Assembly: GCA_010909165.1 (NCBI GenBank)
Contig: VJWM01000220.1
Span: 62,001 to 126,000 of the forward strand
From: Anthoceros angustus
Lineage: Eukaryota > Streptophyta > Anthocerotopsida > Anthocerotales > Anthocerotaceae
DNA: 64,000 nucleotides
Reading direction: 5' to 3'
Both the position numbers and the translations under genes were made by a program. Within the stretch, counting starts at the first letter, position 1. Every line of letters begins with the position of its first letter. The notes below the pieces were generated by a model, which had not been told where the DNA came from, searched no databases, and saw only the letters and a list, made by a program, of their open reading frames with translations. Below are positions 22,200 to 33,656 of this stretch, one piece after another.

Positions 22200-22413
22200 T
22201 GGTATCGAGCATACATCCTAGAGCATGCCAGAATACATTACAAGATCGGACTAGACTCTGTCGATACAAAAACTCAATGGATAGAACACAAAATTCTCAT
22301 CCGGAATGCTCGAGAAATTCGGACATTCTACTCAACATAGAAAATGGAAATTCGACATTCTAGTCAACATTGATCATAAACTTCCAAACATAAACATCTT
22401 GGTGATCTAGCCC

Positions 22414-23180
22414 AATGGCTAATCAACCACAGCCGTTCTAGGGCATATCAGTTGATAAGCTAACTAGTGTCAATTATCACACATGGGCAGCCGGGCTAGA
22501 AAATGCTCTTATTAAGAAATTCCCTATGGCCTATCAGGCTCAAAAGCCAGCAGGTCATGCTGACCTACCGCTTGGCAACTCAAAGATGCACAAGCCCATT
22601 CCGACATACTCCTGCATGTAGGAGATAGATTAATCCCTATAATCAAAAGACTAACCACATCAAAACAAATGTGGGATAAACTGGCATCTACCTATGTAGA
22701 AAGCAGCATGGCCTTTAAGTTGCACGCCCAGGAACAACTATCATCCCTAAAATTGGCAGAAGGAAATTCAGTCCTAGATTTTCTAGAGACATGGTAAGGG
22801 TCCTTAGATTCTTGCATATCCTCAGGTCTAACACTAGACGATGAAACACAAGTGATGCACCTTTTGAGAGCTTTACCTCCTTCGTGGGGAAACTTCATCA
22901 CTGCACAAACCAGTAGTGTAATAGCTAATAATCCTTTAACCTTAACTACACTCATCAGTAGGATTATGCATGAGACTAGACTGAGACAAGGTAACACTAT
23001 TTCCAGCACCCCTGGGAATACTACCTCCGCTCTCTTTGCAAGTGGTAGGAAACTGGAATCAAACTAGTAAACCCTCTACTTCTACTTGGAGGAACTCACC
23101 GTCCTCCTCCTAATAATCCTGCGCATAAGAACAAGACATGTCACTATTGTCAAAAACTAGGTCACATAGCAATGTAGGAA
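22414..23180 (+). pseudogene. Copia 2 gag and zinc knuckle remnant
   Basis: It opens MANQPQPF, then after a stop LTSVNYHTWAAGLENALI, the start of the UBN2-type gag domain. At 23139-23178 comes CHYCQKLGHIAM and a stop, so the last cysteine of the CCHC knuckle is missing. Numerous stops make it non-functional. Confidence 0.7.
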
Positions 23181-23484
23181 AAAGCGGACAAAGCTGCAGG
23201 ATTCACAACCCTAATTCAGCACCAGCCTCGATTAACCGCACAAGCGGACAAGACCCTTCCTACGTCTTCACCGCCTGCAGAAACTTGGATTCTAAACATC
23301 CTTCTCAAGACACCCTTGTGGTGGAACAGCACATGTCACCTAGGAGGGATTGGTTTTCCAAGATACCTCTTTGCCTCCTCAACTGTCTACATGGGAGATA
23401 GCTCTCACACATGGCTGTTGGTAAGGGAGTGGTAAAAGTGCAGCTTCAAAATCATGTAGCCTTCATAAAAGGCGTCACCTGCGT

Positions 23485-25793
23485 TCCGACACACAACTTG
23501 TCGCCGATTCAAGCTACTAGATCTCCAAACAGCAAGATTACCTTCACACATAAAGGTTGTCGATCTCCTTTAGACTCGCCTCCGGCGATTAGTGCAATTA
23601 TTTTATCCTCAAAGTGGCAAGTTGTTTTATGTGGCTTGGGCATCCCGCCCGAGTCACTAGGTTCAACAACCACCACACGCAGTTTAGTAACTACGGATGC
23701 TACAACTACCTTATGGCACTTACGCTTAGCCCACTTACATCCGGGGCATGCGTGATGTCCACAAAAATCTGGTTTTAGGGTTACCTCCTAAGTTAGGAGC
23801 TTTACCTCTATGTCCCGGGTCATGTCGTGGGCAAGCACGCCACCAGCCTTATCCAAGATCCCATACCAAAACATCCGTGTCCTTGAGTTGGTACATGCGA
23901 CCTTTGCGGACCGATGCGACAGACAACTTTGTCGAGCAAATTATACATGTTTGTCTTGCTAGATGATTTCGATCGACACACAACTTGTCGCCGCCACGCA
24001 AGCTACTAGATCTCCAAACAGCAAGATTACCTTCACACATAAAGGTTGTCGATCTCCTTTAGACTCGCCTCGCTTAGTGCAATTATTTTATCCTCAAAGT
24101 GGCAAGTTGTTTTATGTGGCTTGGGCATCCCGCCCGAGTCACTAGGTTCAACAACCACCACACACGCTTTAGTAACTGGATGCTACAACTACCTTATGGC
24201 ACTTACGCTTAGCCCACTTACATCCGGGGCATGCGCGGATGTCCACAAAAATCTGGTTTTAGGGTTACCTCCTAAGTTAGGAGCTTTACCTCTATGTCCC
24301 AGTGTCGAGGCAAGCACGCCACTTTATCCAAGATCCCATACCATCCCGTGTCCTTGAGTTGGTACATGCCGACCTTTGGACCGATGCATGAACTTTGTCG
24401 TGCAATTATACATGTTTGTCTTGCTAGATGATTTCGATCCTTTGGACACACCTTTATTTCCTCAAATACAAACCCGAGGCATTTCCCTGTTTCAAGACGT
24501 TCCAAGCTTATGCAGAGAACCATACTGGACAGAAGATCAAGATTTTTCATACTGACAATGCAGGAGAACTTACCACACCAATTTTTGAGGGACATCTCCT
24601 CTCACACGGGATCCAACACCAAAAGATCGTCCCATATTCACACCAACAATTGGGAAAGGCTGAGTGCCGCCATCGCTCCATAATGGACGGTGTCCGCAGC
24701 TCTCGCACCGCTAGCCTCCCAAATTATCTGTGGGCGAGGCTGCGCTTGCGTTTATATGTTCAAAATCGTTGTGGCACTTCCACGATTGAAGACAAGACAC
24801 CTTATGAAATCGGAAGGCGGAAAACGTCGACCATCTTAGGATTTTTGGCCCACAAATATGTTCCCGAAATGCAAGAAATTGGACCCTCGATCCATCCCAC
24901 TTACCTTTGTCGGATATGGCGAAGACGGTGTGAAAGGTTACCGGCTCTGCCACAACGCTTTAGTAACTGGATGCTACAACTACCTTATGGCACTTACGCT
25001 TAGCCCACTTACATCTGCAGGGCATGCAGCGATGTCCACAAAAAATCTGGTTTTAGGGTTACCTCCTAAGTTAGGAGCTTTACCTCTATGTCCCGGCTGT
25101 GTCGTAGGCAAGCACGCCAGCCAGCCTTATCCAAGATCCCATACCAAAACATCCCGTGTCCTTGAGTTGGTACATGCTGACCTTTGCGGACCGATGCAGA
25201 CAGCAACTTTGTCAGGCAAATTATACATGTTTGTCCTGCTAGATGATTTCGATCCTTTGGACACACCTTTATTTCCTCAAACACAAACCCGAGGCATTGC
25301 TTCAAGACATTCCAAGCTTATGCGAGAACCACACGATGTAAGATCAAGATTTTTCATCGACAATGCGGAGAACTTACCACACCAATTTTTGAGGGACATC
25401 TCCTCTCACACGGGATCCAACACCAAAGATCGTCCCATATTCACACCAACAATTGGGAAAGGTGAGCGCCGCCATCGCTCCATTATGGACGGTGTCCGCA
25501 GCTCGCACACCGCTAGCCTCCCAAATTATCTGGCGTAGGTCAGGCTGCCTATGTTCAAAATCGTTGTGGCACTTCCACGCTTGAAGACAAGACACCTTAT
25601 GAACTGGAAGGGAAGAAAAACGCCGCCACATCTTAGGATTTTTGGTCACCGCCTACAAATATGTTCCCGAAATGCAAGAAATTGGACCCTCTCCATCCCA
25701 CTTACCTTTGTCGGATATGGCGAAGACGGTGTGAAAGGTTACCGGCTCTACAATCGCCACAACCGCAGCTTTACGGCTGAATGTCATCTTTGA
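23485..25793 (+). pseudogene. Copia 2 integrase region, twice tandemly duplicated
   Basis: The GAG-pre-integrase box (LWHLRLAHLHPGHA near 23700) and integrase core (KIKIFHTDNAGELTTPIF near 24530) are recognisable. The segment 23485-23974 repeats at 23975-24437, and the segment 24160-24952 repeats at 24953-25765. The copies have many small deletions relative to one another. All copies are shifted and cannot encode an enzyme. Confidence 0.75.
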
Positions 25794-26615
25794 TGAAGCT
25801 TCTATTCAACGCTCCTCCTGATCCTTCACCACCCATGACACCACGCTCCTTCCCACCACCTATGGACGGCGTCTTTCACCGCCTCCCATTCCGTGCCACT
25901 TCCCACCCAGAATCCCTAACTTAGCGCTCCTTTACCACCCCTTCCCAGCTCCCCCTCGACCCTTACAACACGGTGGCTTTACAAAGATCCCTCGGCCAGG
26001 GGGAATAGGACCAGATCCTAATGTTGCGAGCATGATGGATTTCAAGGACCGGATCCTAATGTTGAGCCCATGGACTTCCATCTTGACAACACAACACGAC
26101 GCTCTACCAGTCAAACAGAGGATTCCAAGTGTAAAATTTCATGATCTCTCCTTTGACAAATCCAAGGCCTTTCGCACATGCTCTTTAGTCGACATTGTTC
26201 CTAAGAAGCACTAAAGGACCCGAATCCAACTCACGGAAGCAGGCAATGGGATGAATATCAATCCTTGGTTTCTAACAACACATGGACCTTGGTTGATCCA
26301 CGGCGAAAACATCGTGGGCAGCAAATGGGTCTTGAGAAAGAAGCACGTGATGGCTCTCGCGTTCAAGGCCGGACTCATAGCAAGAGGATTCACACAAAGA
26401 GTGGAGTCGACTACTCAATCCGATTTCTTGGCCCGGTAGTTAAACTCACCTCTCGTGTGATGATAGCCCTAGCTGCTCTATATGGTCTCGCTATACATCG
26501 CTAGATGTGGAGACCGCGTTTCTTCATGGATTTTAAAGAAGAAATCTACGTTCAACGACCTCCGGATATGAAGTAAAGGCCAAGAGTCCAAGGTGTGCCT
26601 TCTTGAAAACACTCT

Positions 26616-26996
26616 ATGGTGAGCGGTCTCAGGAGGTGTACGAGCATCTACTTGGTATTTACTCAGCTGGGTTATGTTAAAAGTACTGTGGACTCTAGCG
26701 TCTTCACAAGAAATAGGGGGCAACAGATGCTTATGATGGGTCTCTATGTAGATGACCTCATCATGGTTTCAAATGATGAAAAGTATTTAGCGAAGTGCAA
26801 ATCTGCTCTTCGGAAAGAGTTCAAAATGACTGATAATGGGAGTATGTCATATTGTCTTGGTATTCAGGTCGTTCAGAATTCGTCTAGTCATACTATCACC
26901 TTGCATCAGGATACGTATGTTTCTAACTTACTGACCAAGTATGAAATGTCTAGCTGCAAACCTGTAGACACACCCATGCAAACAGGCCAAGACTAA
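26616..26996 (+). pseudogene. Copia 2 reverse transcriptase, C-terminal part
   Basis: An open frame reads GYVKSTVDSSVFTRN, then LMMGLYVDDLIMVSND with the catalytic YVDD at 26745-26756. It continues through the connection (GSMSYCLGIQV) to TPMQTGQD and a stop. The N-terminal fingers (26250-26600) are fragmentary. Confidence 0.8.
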
Positions 26997-27004
26997 GTAA
27001 GACT

Positions 27005-27720
27005 ATGTCACCTCAAGTAGATGATGAAGCTGCTGAGATGCAATCAGTTCCGTATGCAGGCGTAGTAGGCAGTGTTCAGCATTTAGCTCAATACACTAGA
27101 CCAGATATAGCGTGTCCTAATGGCCACGTTTCTCAGTTCCTGTCCAATCCTGGAAAGTTACATTGGGTAGCAGCTAAAAGAATCCTTAGATATCTTCAGC
27201 GAACGAGAACCCGTGGAATTCAGTACAAAGGAGGTCCTGATGCTGCAACCAAGCTTATAGGTTGGACTGATGCAGACTATGCAGGCGATCCTCACTCTAG
27301 AAAATCCACAAGTGGTTACGTGTTCATGCTTGCAGGGGGCCTGTGAGCTGGAAGTCGAAGAAACAAACCTCGATTGCACAGAGTTCAGCTGAATCTGAAT
27401 ATATTGCTGCTGCCTCAGCCGCCAAGGAAGGACTATGGATCGTTCAGCTACTTCGAGACCTTGGTTACCCACAAGAAGGCCCTTTGGAATTAATGTGTGA
27501 TAATACAGCTACCATTGCTCTCTCAAAAGATCTGAGGTTTCATGAGCGATCAAAACACATAGAAGTAAGATATCATTTCCTCCGTCTCAAGGTGGACTTA
27601 GGAGCGCTAGTGTTGACGTACGTATCCACTGAAGACCAGCTAGCCGACATTCTCACCAAGCCTTTGGGGAAGATTAAACATGAGAGCTTCTGTTCAAGAT
27701 TGGGACTCGTTGATTTGTGA
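27005..27720 (+). pseudogene. Copia 2 RNase H, one frameshift
   Basis: The first frame (27005-27346) has VVGSVQHLAQYTRPDI and GWTDADYAGDPHSRKSTSG (first catalytic Asp). The second frame (27343-27720) has SSAESEYIAAASAAKE, CDNTATIALSKD and RSKHIEVRYHFLR, ending TKPLGKIKHESFCSRLGL. All expected RNase H boxes are present; a single shift near 27343 separates them. Confidence 0.8.
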
Positions 27721-27755
27721 TACACTGCTGTTTTAGATCATCTCGCTTCAAGGGG

Positions 27756-27935
27756 TGTGTGAAACTGGTTACGTTTTACGTGAAGCTCGTTTCTCCTTTT
27801 GTTTAGGGACGCTATATGAACAGACGTGACTCTTCGTTCTGCTCTTGTGTAATGCCTTTTCAGGCTCATAATGAAACACACTACTCGTTGTTCTTCTCTG
27901 TGTGTCGTGTGTCTGGTCTAGATCGCTTTGGTTCA
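27756..27935 (+). repeat. 3' LTR of Copia 2
   Basis: This 180-bp LTR begins TGTGTGAAACTGG and ends CTTTGGTTCA. It is directly followed by the TSD CATGT. Confidence 0.88.
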
Positions 27936-28059
27936 CATGTAACATGGTCAGCCACAATTAGGCCCCTCCCGGTCCACTTGCCCATACACAACAAGCGCCT
28001 TTTGCCTCCAGTTCTCCATCATTGGGCATTACTCCAGTTCTCCGAATTTTGCATACATG

Positions 28060-28240
28060 TCCACCAGGCAGGTGCCCTTCTGAAGGTCTGTGCATGCACT
28101 GGTGCGTTACATCTTTGGAACGAGGACTGCAAGATAAAATACTGGTTGGTAACCGCCTCGTGAACAGGTGTGCCAAATTCGACGAAATGGAAGATGCACG
28201 CGGGGTTTTTGACACTGCTTGGGCATGGAAGGACATGTAG
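28060..28240 (+). pseudogene. PPR-like fragment right of Copia 2 (A/B junction)
   Basis: The frame reads GLQDKILVGNRLVNRCAKF, then DEMEDARGVFDTAWAWKDM, a recognisable PLS-class PPR motif. It faces the minus-strand PPR fragment at 21880-22015, so before the Copia insertion the two were inverted halves about 100 bp apart. The copy right of the unit B Copia is 55190-55375. Confidence 0.65.
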
Positions 28241-28675
28241 AGCTCTTATTGCAGGTAGATGTGCTGTAAAAGCAGCTGGCTGGCCAGTCTGCAGGCACGC
28301 GAGAGTGTCAACACTAGCAACTGGCTTTGCACATTCAAGGCAAGCTCCTACAAACAGCTCTTCATTCAAAGCCCAGAGACATGTCTGCAAAGAATTAATC
28401 GTGTGGATAACAAGCAAATGTGGCTACCGGCTTTGTTCGTGGGTACCTTGTTCAACCAGCGCTCCTCTCTAACAAAAACCGGTATGCACCCAGACTAGCT
28501 GGAGAGGAGGAGCATGCCTATACAAGACGAGGTGAAAAATCTCTTGTCCCTCGTTGCTTAGCTCTCCCTTCGCTTAGTCTTGGCCAGCTTACTTCTTAGT
28601 GTTGTCCTTACCTCTTCCCTTGCTGGTTTCGTCTAAGTTTTCTGTGATGATGGCAGAGTTCAGCAGACAAAGCGG

Positions 28676-28698
28676 GTCCCAGGTTAGAAAATTGGGAC
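28676..28698 (-). other. Post-stop stem-loop, locus 1 (B)
   Basis: GTCCCA and TGGGAC arms are identical to those of unit A. Confidence 0.55.
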
Positions 28699-28714
28699 AG
28701 CAGCAGTACCACTA

Positions 28715-29270
28715 CTATGCCACATACAAGGCCATTGATCCGGTGATGGGGTCTGTGCAAGTAGGGCAAGTAGGGTCTGGTCCCTGTGCCGCTGCATGCA
28801 CGAGTAATGAAAGCAAGGTAAGACCACGGTGTTCCTGGCCTCCACAAAGCAGATCTTACACATATTTTCTCCTGCTCCGCCTCCAGGTCGGACGCAATTT
28901 GCTAACGCTCATTCCTAAGGTCAAGTGCAGCCGTTCGTTCAGAGGCTATATTCTCTCGCCTCCATGCTTTGCAGCTCGGAAACAACTGTTGCATGCCTTG
29001 CCTCCTCTCTCCTGCATTAGCGCGGCCTCCTCTCCCTTCCTCATTCTCCTTTTCCACTATCTGCGCCATGGCCATGGTGGAGGAGCCGAGCTCATCAAGC
29101 TCCTCCAACTTCATCCCTGTACCTCGCCGCTCGCTTGCCAGGCTTCTGGTTTTCCGCCCTGCATGCAGAGCCTCGTGCAGAGAGACATCCTCCTGCACTC
29201 CGTGGCCCCTCCCTTGGGAATTCGCCCGTTAGTGGCATTGTCAATTTCACTGTCCCTCCTCCACATCCGA
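28715..29270 (-). pseudogene. Coiled-coil/RING protein, locus 1 (unit B), decayed
   Basis: It is equivalent to 251-800, with the stop at 28715-28717. The RING half MCKICFVEARNTVVLPC is present, and the same missing residues and frameshift are seen as in units A and C. The break is therefore shared and old, unlike the private indels of loci 2, 3 and 5. The upstream part has EEGRGGRANAGERRQGMQQL in one frame. Confidence 0.7.
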
Positions 29271-29409
29271 TTTTCAAGAAGGGAGGGCTTTGCACAAGGA
29301 AGGTAGAAGGTAGGACGGTATCTCTAAACCTGCAGACCTTTGAGAAGGAAGGTAGGAAGGTAGCTCTAAACCTCCTGCAGGCCTGTGAGAAGGAAGGTTT
29401 GTCCCTAAT

Positions 29410-29690
29410 CACATGTGATAAGGGGATGTGTCACATCTTGCCCTTATCACATGTGCGGGTGTCTGCAATCGCATGTGCTTGCCCATGTGATTACAGACAC
29501 CCGCCATATTCATACATATACACTGTTGCGGGAAAGGGAGGAAAAGCATGCTACTGTTGGCAGCATCACAGAAAAATTCGACAAGACCAGCAAGCAAGGG
29601 AAGAGGCAAGCTGGACAAGACCTAAGCAAGGGAGGCTGAGCAAAGAGGGAAAAAGGTGTTTCACCTCGTCCTGTATAGGCCTGCTCCTCC
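29410..29690. repeat. Paired hairpins and locus 1' tail (B)
   Basis: The two hairpins (29410-29504) are followed by the same deletion junction as in unit A and by the 3' tail of locus 1' (29521-29690). Sequence to 30310 is the gene-flank repeat of 1300-1810. Confidence 0.65.
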
Positions 29691-30315
29691 TCTCCAGCTG
29701 GTCTAGGGTACATGCTGGTTTTATGAGAGGAGCGCTGGCTACCTTGCTTCACGGGTACCTACCCATGACGAAAGGTAGCCAGGTTTGCTGACATTGTCCT
29801 GTTATCCACAAAGTTAGGTGATGCTTTGCAGAGGCTGATGACATTGGTCTGTTGTCGACAAGATACAGTCTTTGCATACATGTCTCCCGGCTTTGACAGC
29901 TGTTTTCAGGAGCTTGCAATGTGCAAAGCCAGTAGCCAAGTTGATACTCTTGTGCTTGCAGACTGGCCAGCCAGCTGCTATTGCAACGCATCTAGCTAAT
30001 GTCAGTTGTTGCTTTGTCCAATGGGTGGCCGTCCGAGCCCTTCAGCCTGTTCGTTTACTTGACAAGTCTGAGTTCTCTTCACAGCGGTGAACCGAGGAGA
30101 GAGACTTTTGGATTGGTTTTGAGTCCGGAGGTGCGCAGTCTGCAGGCTTGTGCCATGCCAGCCCTTTGTTGGTTTGCGCGGCGCGGCTGGTGCCCTGCTC
30201 ACCATACCTTTGATAAAATGGTACACTCACATACCTCGGATATGGCACTCGCGTTCGTTTGGCCTTCCTGCGTAAGGGTAGGTTCGGTGGTTAAACCGCT
30301 TGCCCCAGGCATGTT

Positions 30316-30681
30316 GTGTTGATGGGCAGCTGGTTTCTTTGGATATTCAGATGGGCCATGGTGCGTCGCCTTCCAATTCGAGCTCTCCGGACAAGCCAGA
30401 GCTTGGCGCGTGTGCAGGATCGTGAATGGGCGTCATGGCTCTATGGAGAATGTGGGAGCTTGAGGGATGCTCGCAGGGGGTTTGATGGTGTTGCCAGGAG
30501 AGGTTGTTTCATCGATGACAGTGATGTAGTCGTTACTGTGCGTTTGTCTAGGGCGGTCGATTCATGTCAGGTACCGGTGAGATCTCAATGCTGTCTGTAC
30601 AAGATAATCATGTCACAGTGGGGTTGTCCACGCAGTTACTCGTACGGAGTAGGCCTGCAATATTGGACTGCTGAATGGTGA
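30316..30681 (+). pseudogene. PPR-like fragment (B)
   Basis: It is open for 121 codons, with WASWLYGECGSLRDARRGFDG. Its inverted mate is 36490-36886. See 1840-2206. Confidence 0.5.
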
Positions 30682-31014
30682 GGATATTTCTTTCCTGTGC
30701 AGCGTTTTGCCCTGGTGTGTTGTGAACAGAGTTAGTGATGGGTTTACTGCTTCATTTCTTTCGGGAATCATTCGATTTTCGAGGAGGAAGTGTTGCCAGT
30801 TGCTGGCAGCACCACGTTCTAATGTGATTGGTAACTATCTGGTCGACACGTATGTCCCGCGAAATTCACAAATAGAGTCTCTAATGTGGCCTTCAGCCTG
30901 AATTGTTTCCCTGGGCTCTTGCTTACATGTATGCTGATTGTGGCAGCATGGTGGACGCACACCATGTATTTGAAAACTGACCTCAGCGTGAGAAACAATC
31001 CGTATATCGTACGG

Positions 31015-31600
31015 CTAGTATGTCCCAGAATATGACGGGCTTTCAAAAGCATCGTCATATCGAGCGAAACACCCTGATACATATCTCATCCTATCGTACC
31101 GCACTATTTGCACAAGTCCATTCTTAGAACACTGAGGAAAGTATGCAGGTGGTTCATTCACTCTTGAGCCTGCAAGAGTATGTGGGTCATTTATCAAATA
31201 CATGCTGCTCGCGTCCACCCTGCTGCCACATTCAGCATGCATGTAAGCATCAGGCGTGGCAGAGAGTTCAGGGTTAAGGCCACCTTTGAGAATTTCTTCA
31301 GGGTAAAGACCACAATGGAGAATTTACCAAGACCCTTCTGCATGATACCGATGCCAGCTGATTACTTGCTGGACAAAAGACTTCATGGATAGAAACTGCT
31401 AAGAGCGCCTCCAGTGCGGTGAGACAGGGTGTTCACCTCGTAATGCGCATTTAACCAGCTTCCACATTTAGTATACATGTCAATACCAACAAACAAGCAA
31501 CAAAAAAAGTGTTACCAACAGACACATTTGAATCGAAGTACTGACAAGCAGCTTCGACGTTGACCCTCTTTCCCTTTTCCAGACAGGTTACTTTGATGTC
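31015..31600 (-). pseudogene. Two PPR-like fragments (B)
   Basis: They match 2532-2759 and 2900-3124 of unit A (HAECGSRVDASSMYL and the DMYTKCGS type). They are nearly identical to unit A, with small insertions near 31440 that break the second frame. Confidence 0.5.
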
Positions 31601-32094
31601 CTGCCCATCCACGACCTCAGATTACTCCTGATAGACAGGATGTTCGCAGGGCTAAATGTTGGCAGCTTAATGCATAAATGCCATCATCTGGACACGTATC
31701 TTGTCGACGACCGCCTCTTCCATTGAGTGGTGGGCAACAGACCCTAAAGCTTCGATGCTGGAATGGGAGTACAAGAGGTGAAGCATGGTGAGTACAAGCA
31801 ATCACAAAACCTACCTTTCTCGAATCTCAGCAAGAACTGACATCATCAGCAGGCACAAGAGTGGCAACTTTACTGGCTTTGCACATTCTAGTCAAGCTCG
31901 TAGCTAGAATTATTGGAATGTAAGCAAACTCATTGCCTTTGTTCATAGCTCCCTTATCAATCAGCTCCTAGTATAGCTAGAGAGAAGCAGCAAGCCTATA
32001 CAGGACAAGAATTCTTCTCTCCTCGCTGCTTAGCTCTTAACTTGCTTGTGCAGATTTGTCGCTGGCAGAGTTTTCGCAAGTTGCAACACAGCCA

Positions 32095-32124
32095 GTCCCA
32101 GACTCAGACTGGGAGAATTGGGAC
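32095..32124 (-). other. Post-stop stem-loop, locus 2 (B)
   Basis: GTCCCA (32095-32100) and TGGGAC (32119-32124) have the same spacing as unit A. Confidence 0.55.
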
Positions 32125-32171
32125 AGCACAAGTTGCCCTAACACATAGATTAGGATCCGGTGGCACTACTA

Positions 32172-33336
32172 CTATGACACGAACACTGCCATTGATCCGG
32201 TGATGGGGACTCTGCAAGTAGGGCAAGGAATGGCCCGGTCCAGGGCCCGCTTCATACACGACTTGCACAACAGGAAATGAAAGCAAGGTAAGACGACGCT
32301 GTGCCTGGGCTCCACATAGCAGACCTTGCACATACTCTTCTCCCGCTCTGCCTCCAGATCCTGACGCAGCGTCCTCTCGGACTCAAGTTCACAATCTGAT
32401 TCCGATGCGTATTCCTACGGGTCAGCGCATCCCTTCGCGCAAAGGCTATACCCTTTCGCAGCTCGGCGTTCTCGTCCTCCAGCCTCCGCCGCTCAGCAGC
32501 GACATGTACAGCGGCATCCCTTGCCTCCCTCTTTCTTCCTCACCTTCTCCTTCTCCTCCTCCAAAATCTGTGGCAAGCTCATGCCGGCGGACGCGCGTAC
32601 AGCAAACCCCTCCATCTTCAGCGACATCCCTTTTACCCAGTCACTGCATTGCCTGTCCTCGAGCGCTTCCCCGCCACATGCGACGCCGCCTGCATACAGG
32701 CACCCCCACCCGTGGACCCCGGCCCATCGTCTAGATTCCCCAATTCTGCACAAGACAAGCACATGTTAATGGCAAATTTGTCTCTCCTCCGAAGTCGGAG
32801 TCGGTTTTGCATAAGGATCTCTAAACCTGGAGCCATAGCTCTCTGCTCCCGACTGCGCTCCCGCTCTCTGCGCTCGTTTTGGATCACGTCGATCTTGCTG
32901 ATGGCCTGCTTCTTCCTCCATGCGGCATTCGCGAGCACGGCTACCGAATCGTTTCTGGTTTGCCTGACCAATGCCGACAACTTCAATATCGCGGACGCAC
33001 ACCACAAAAGCCTTCCTGCTCCTGGAGCCTCTCCTCCAGCTCCTTGTCGGACACCCGCCTCAGGTCCGCAGCCAGCATAGCCTCCTCCTTAGCCTGCGTG
33101 TTCTCCTCCGGATCCTCAGCCAACCTAGCCACCTCCTCAGCCTGTCTAGCCTCCTCATCAGCCAGCCAAGCCTGGTACTCAGCGCGCCTACCCTCCTCCT
33201 CAGCCAGCCTAGCCGCCCTCGGAGCCTTCTCAACTACCTTGGGTAGCCTAGCCTGCAGCTTGTTCATAGCTAGCTCGGCCTCTGCGCATGCCTCAGCCGC
33301 CATAGCTGGCCTGGACACTTCCACACGTCCCGCCAT
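32172..33336 (-). CDS. Coiled-coil/RING protein, locus 2 (unit B), frameshifted
   Basis: It starts at 33336 with MAGRVEVSRPAMAAEACAEA. The first 110 codons are open through AARLAEEEGRRAEYQAWLAD and VSDKELEERLQEQE. A later frame has ISKIDVIQNERRERERSRE, and the final part reads without break from ELESERTLRQDLEAEREKS into MCKVCYVEPRHSVVLPC and a complete C3HC4 RING. Here the coiled-coil/RING junction, which is shifted in unit A, is in frame. But unit B has an extra base near 32530 and another shift at 32990. The disabling indels therefore differ between the two copies. By family it would be an E3 ubiquitin ligase. It shares a promoter with locus 3. Confidence 0.68.
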
Positions 33337-33656
33337 TCTTCGCTACCAGCTTGCAGACCCAAGTGCGTTCACGCTCCCTTGCATGCAGAGGTGGAAGAGA
33401 ACTTGGTTGGATGAGAATGACTTTGAGACACACATGGGAGCGTATTTATAATAAGAGCAAGCGTTGCTATACCCTAAAGCAAGGGCAGGGTACCGAGGCA
33501 TCGTCCCACGCTGGCGGCTGGCCTTGATGATCGAATATCGAATATAAAATATCCAACCGGAACGGAGTATGCCACACAAACCAGCTCACGGCATGGCTTG
33601 GTTTATACTAGCATGAAAGGTGAGGATACTGGGCTTTGCATCGTGGCTGCCAAGGA
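33337..33656. promoter_or_regulatory. Divergent promoter between loci 2 and 3 (B)
   Basis: TATAAATA on the minus strand (33443-33450) and TATAAAATA on the plus strand (33543-33551) lie about 106 bp from their respective ATGs. The layout is the same as in unit A. Confidence 0.65.

Larger units (their letters stand above)
22043..27935 (+). mobile_element. Copia element 2, plus strand, with TSD CATGT
   Basis: The 5' LTR is 22043-22199 and the 3' LTR is 27756-27935, flanked by CATGT (22038-22042) and CATGT (27936-27940). The primer site TGGTATCGAGC starts at 22200; the polypurine tract CAAGGGG is 27749-27755. The order gag, zinc knuckle, integrase, RT, RNase H identifies Ty1/copia. The gag-integrase part is badly broken and partly duplicated twice in tandem. 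The RT and RNase H part is far better preserved. The undisturbed target exists in unit B at 55063-55085. Confidence 0.92.
1..28464. repeat. Tandem array unit A (left end outside window)
   Basis: The first bases of the window recur at 28465 and 55597, and colinear near-identical sequence follows each time. Unit A contains coiled-coil/RING loci 1(-), 1'(+, remnant), 2(-), 3(+), 4(-), 5(+) and 6(+), PPR-like fragments, a SINE, a LINE remnant and two Copia insertions (16807-21584 and 22043-27935). Without those two elements it is about 17.8 kb. It carries many more small deletions than unit B, mostly at CAG or CTG trinucleotides. The boundaries are arbitrary because the window opens inside the array. 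Confidence 0.93.

Noticed and set aside
22043-27935. Copia 2 as an active element
   Set aside because: Its gag-integrase region is full of stops and duplicated twice, and RNase H is shifted, so it cannot act alone.
28599-29306. 235-aa plus-strand open frame
   Set aside because: It lies antisense to locus 1, whose minus-strand RING and coiled coil explain the sequence; unit A breaks the frame.
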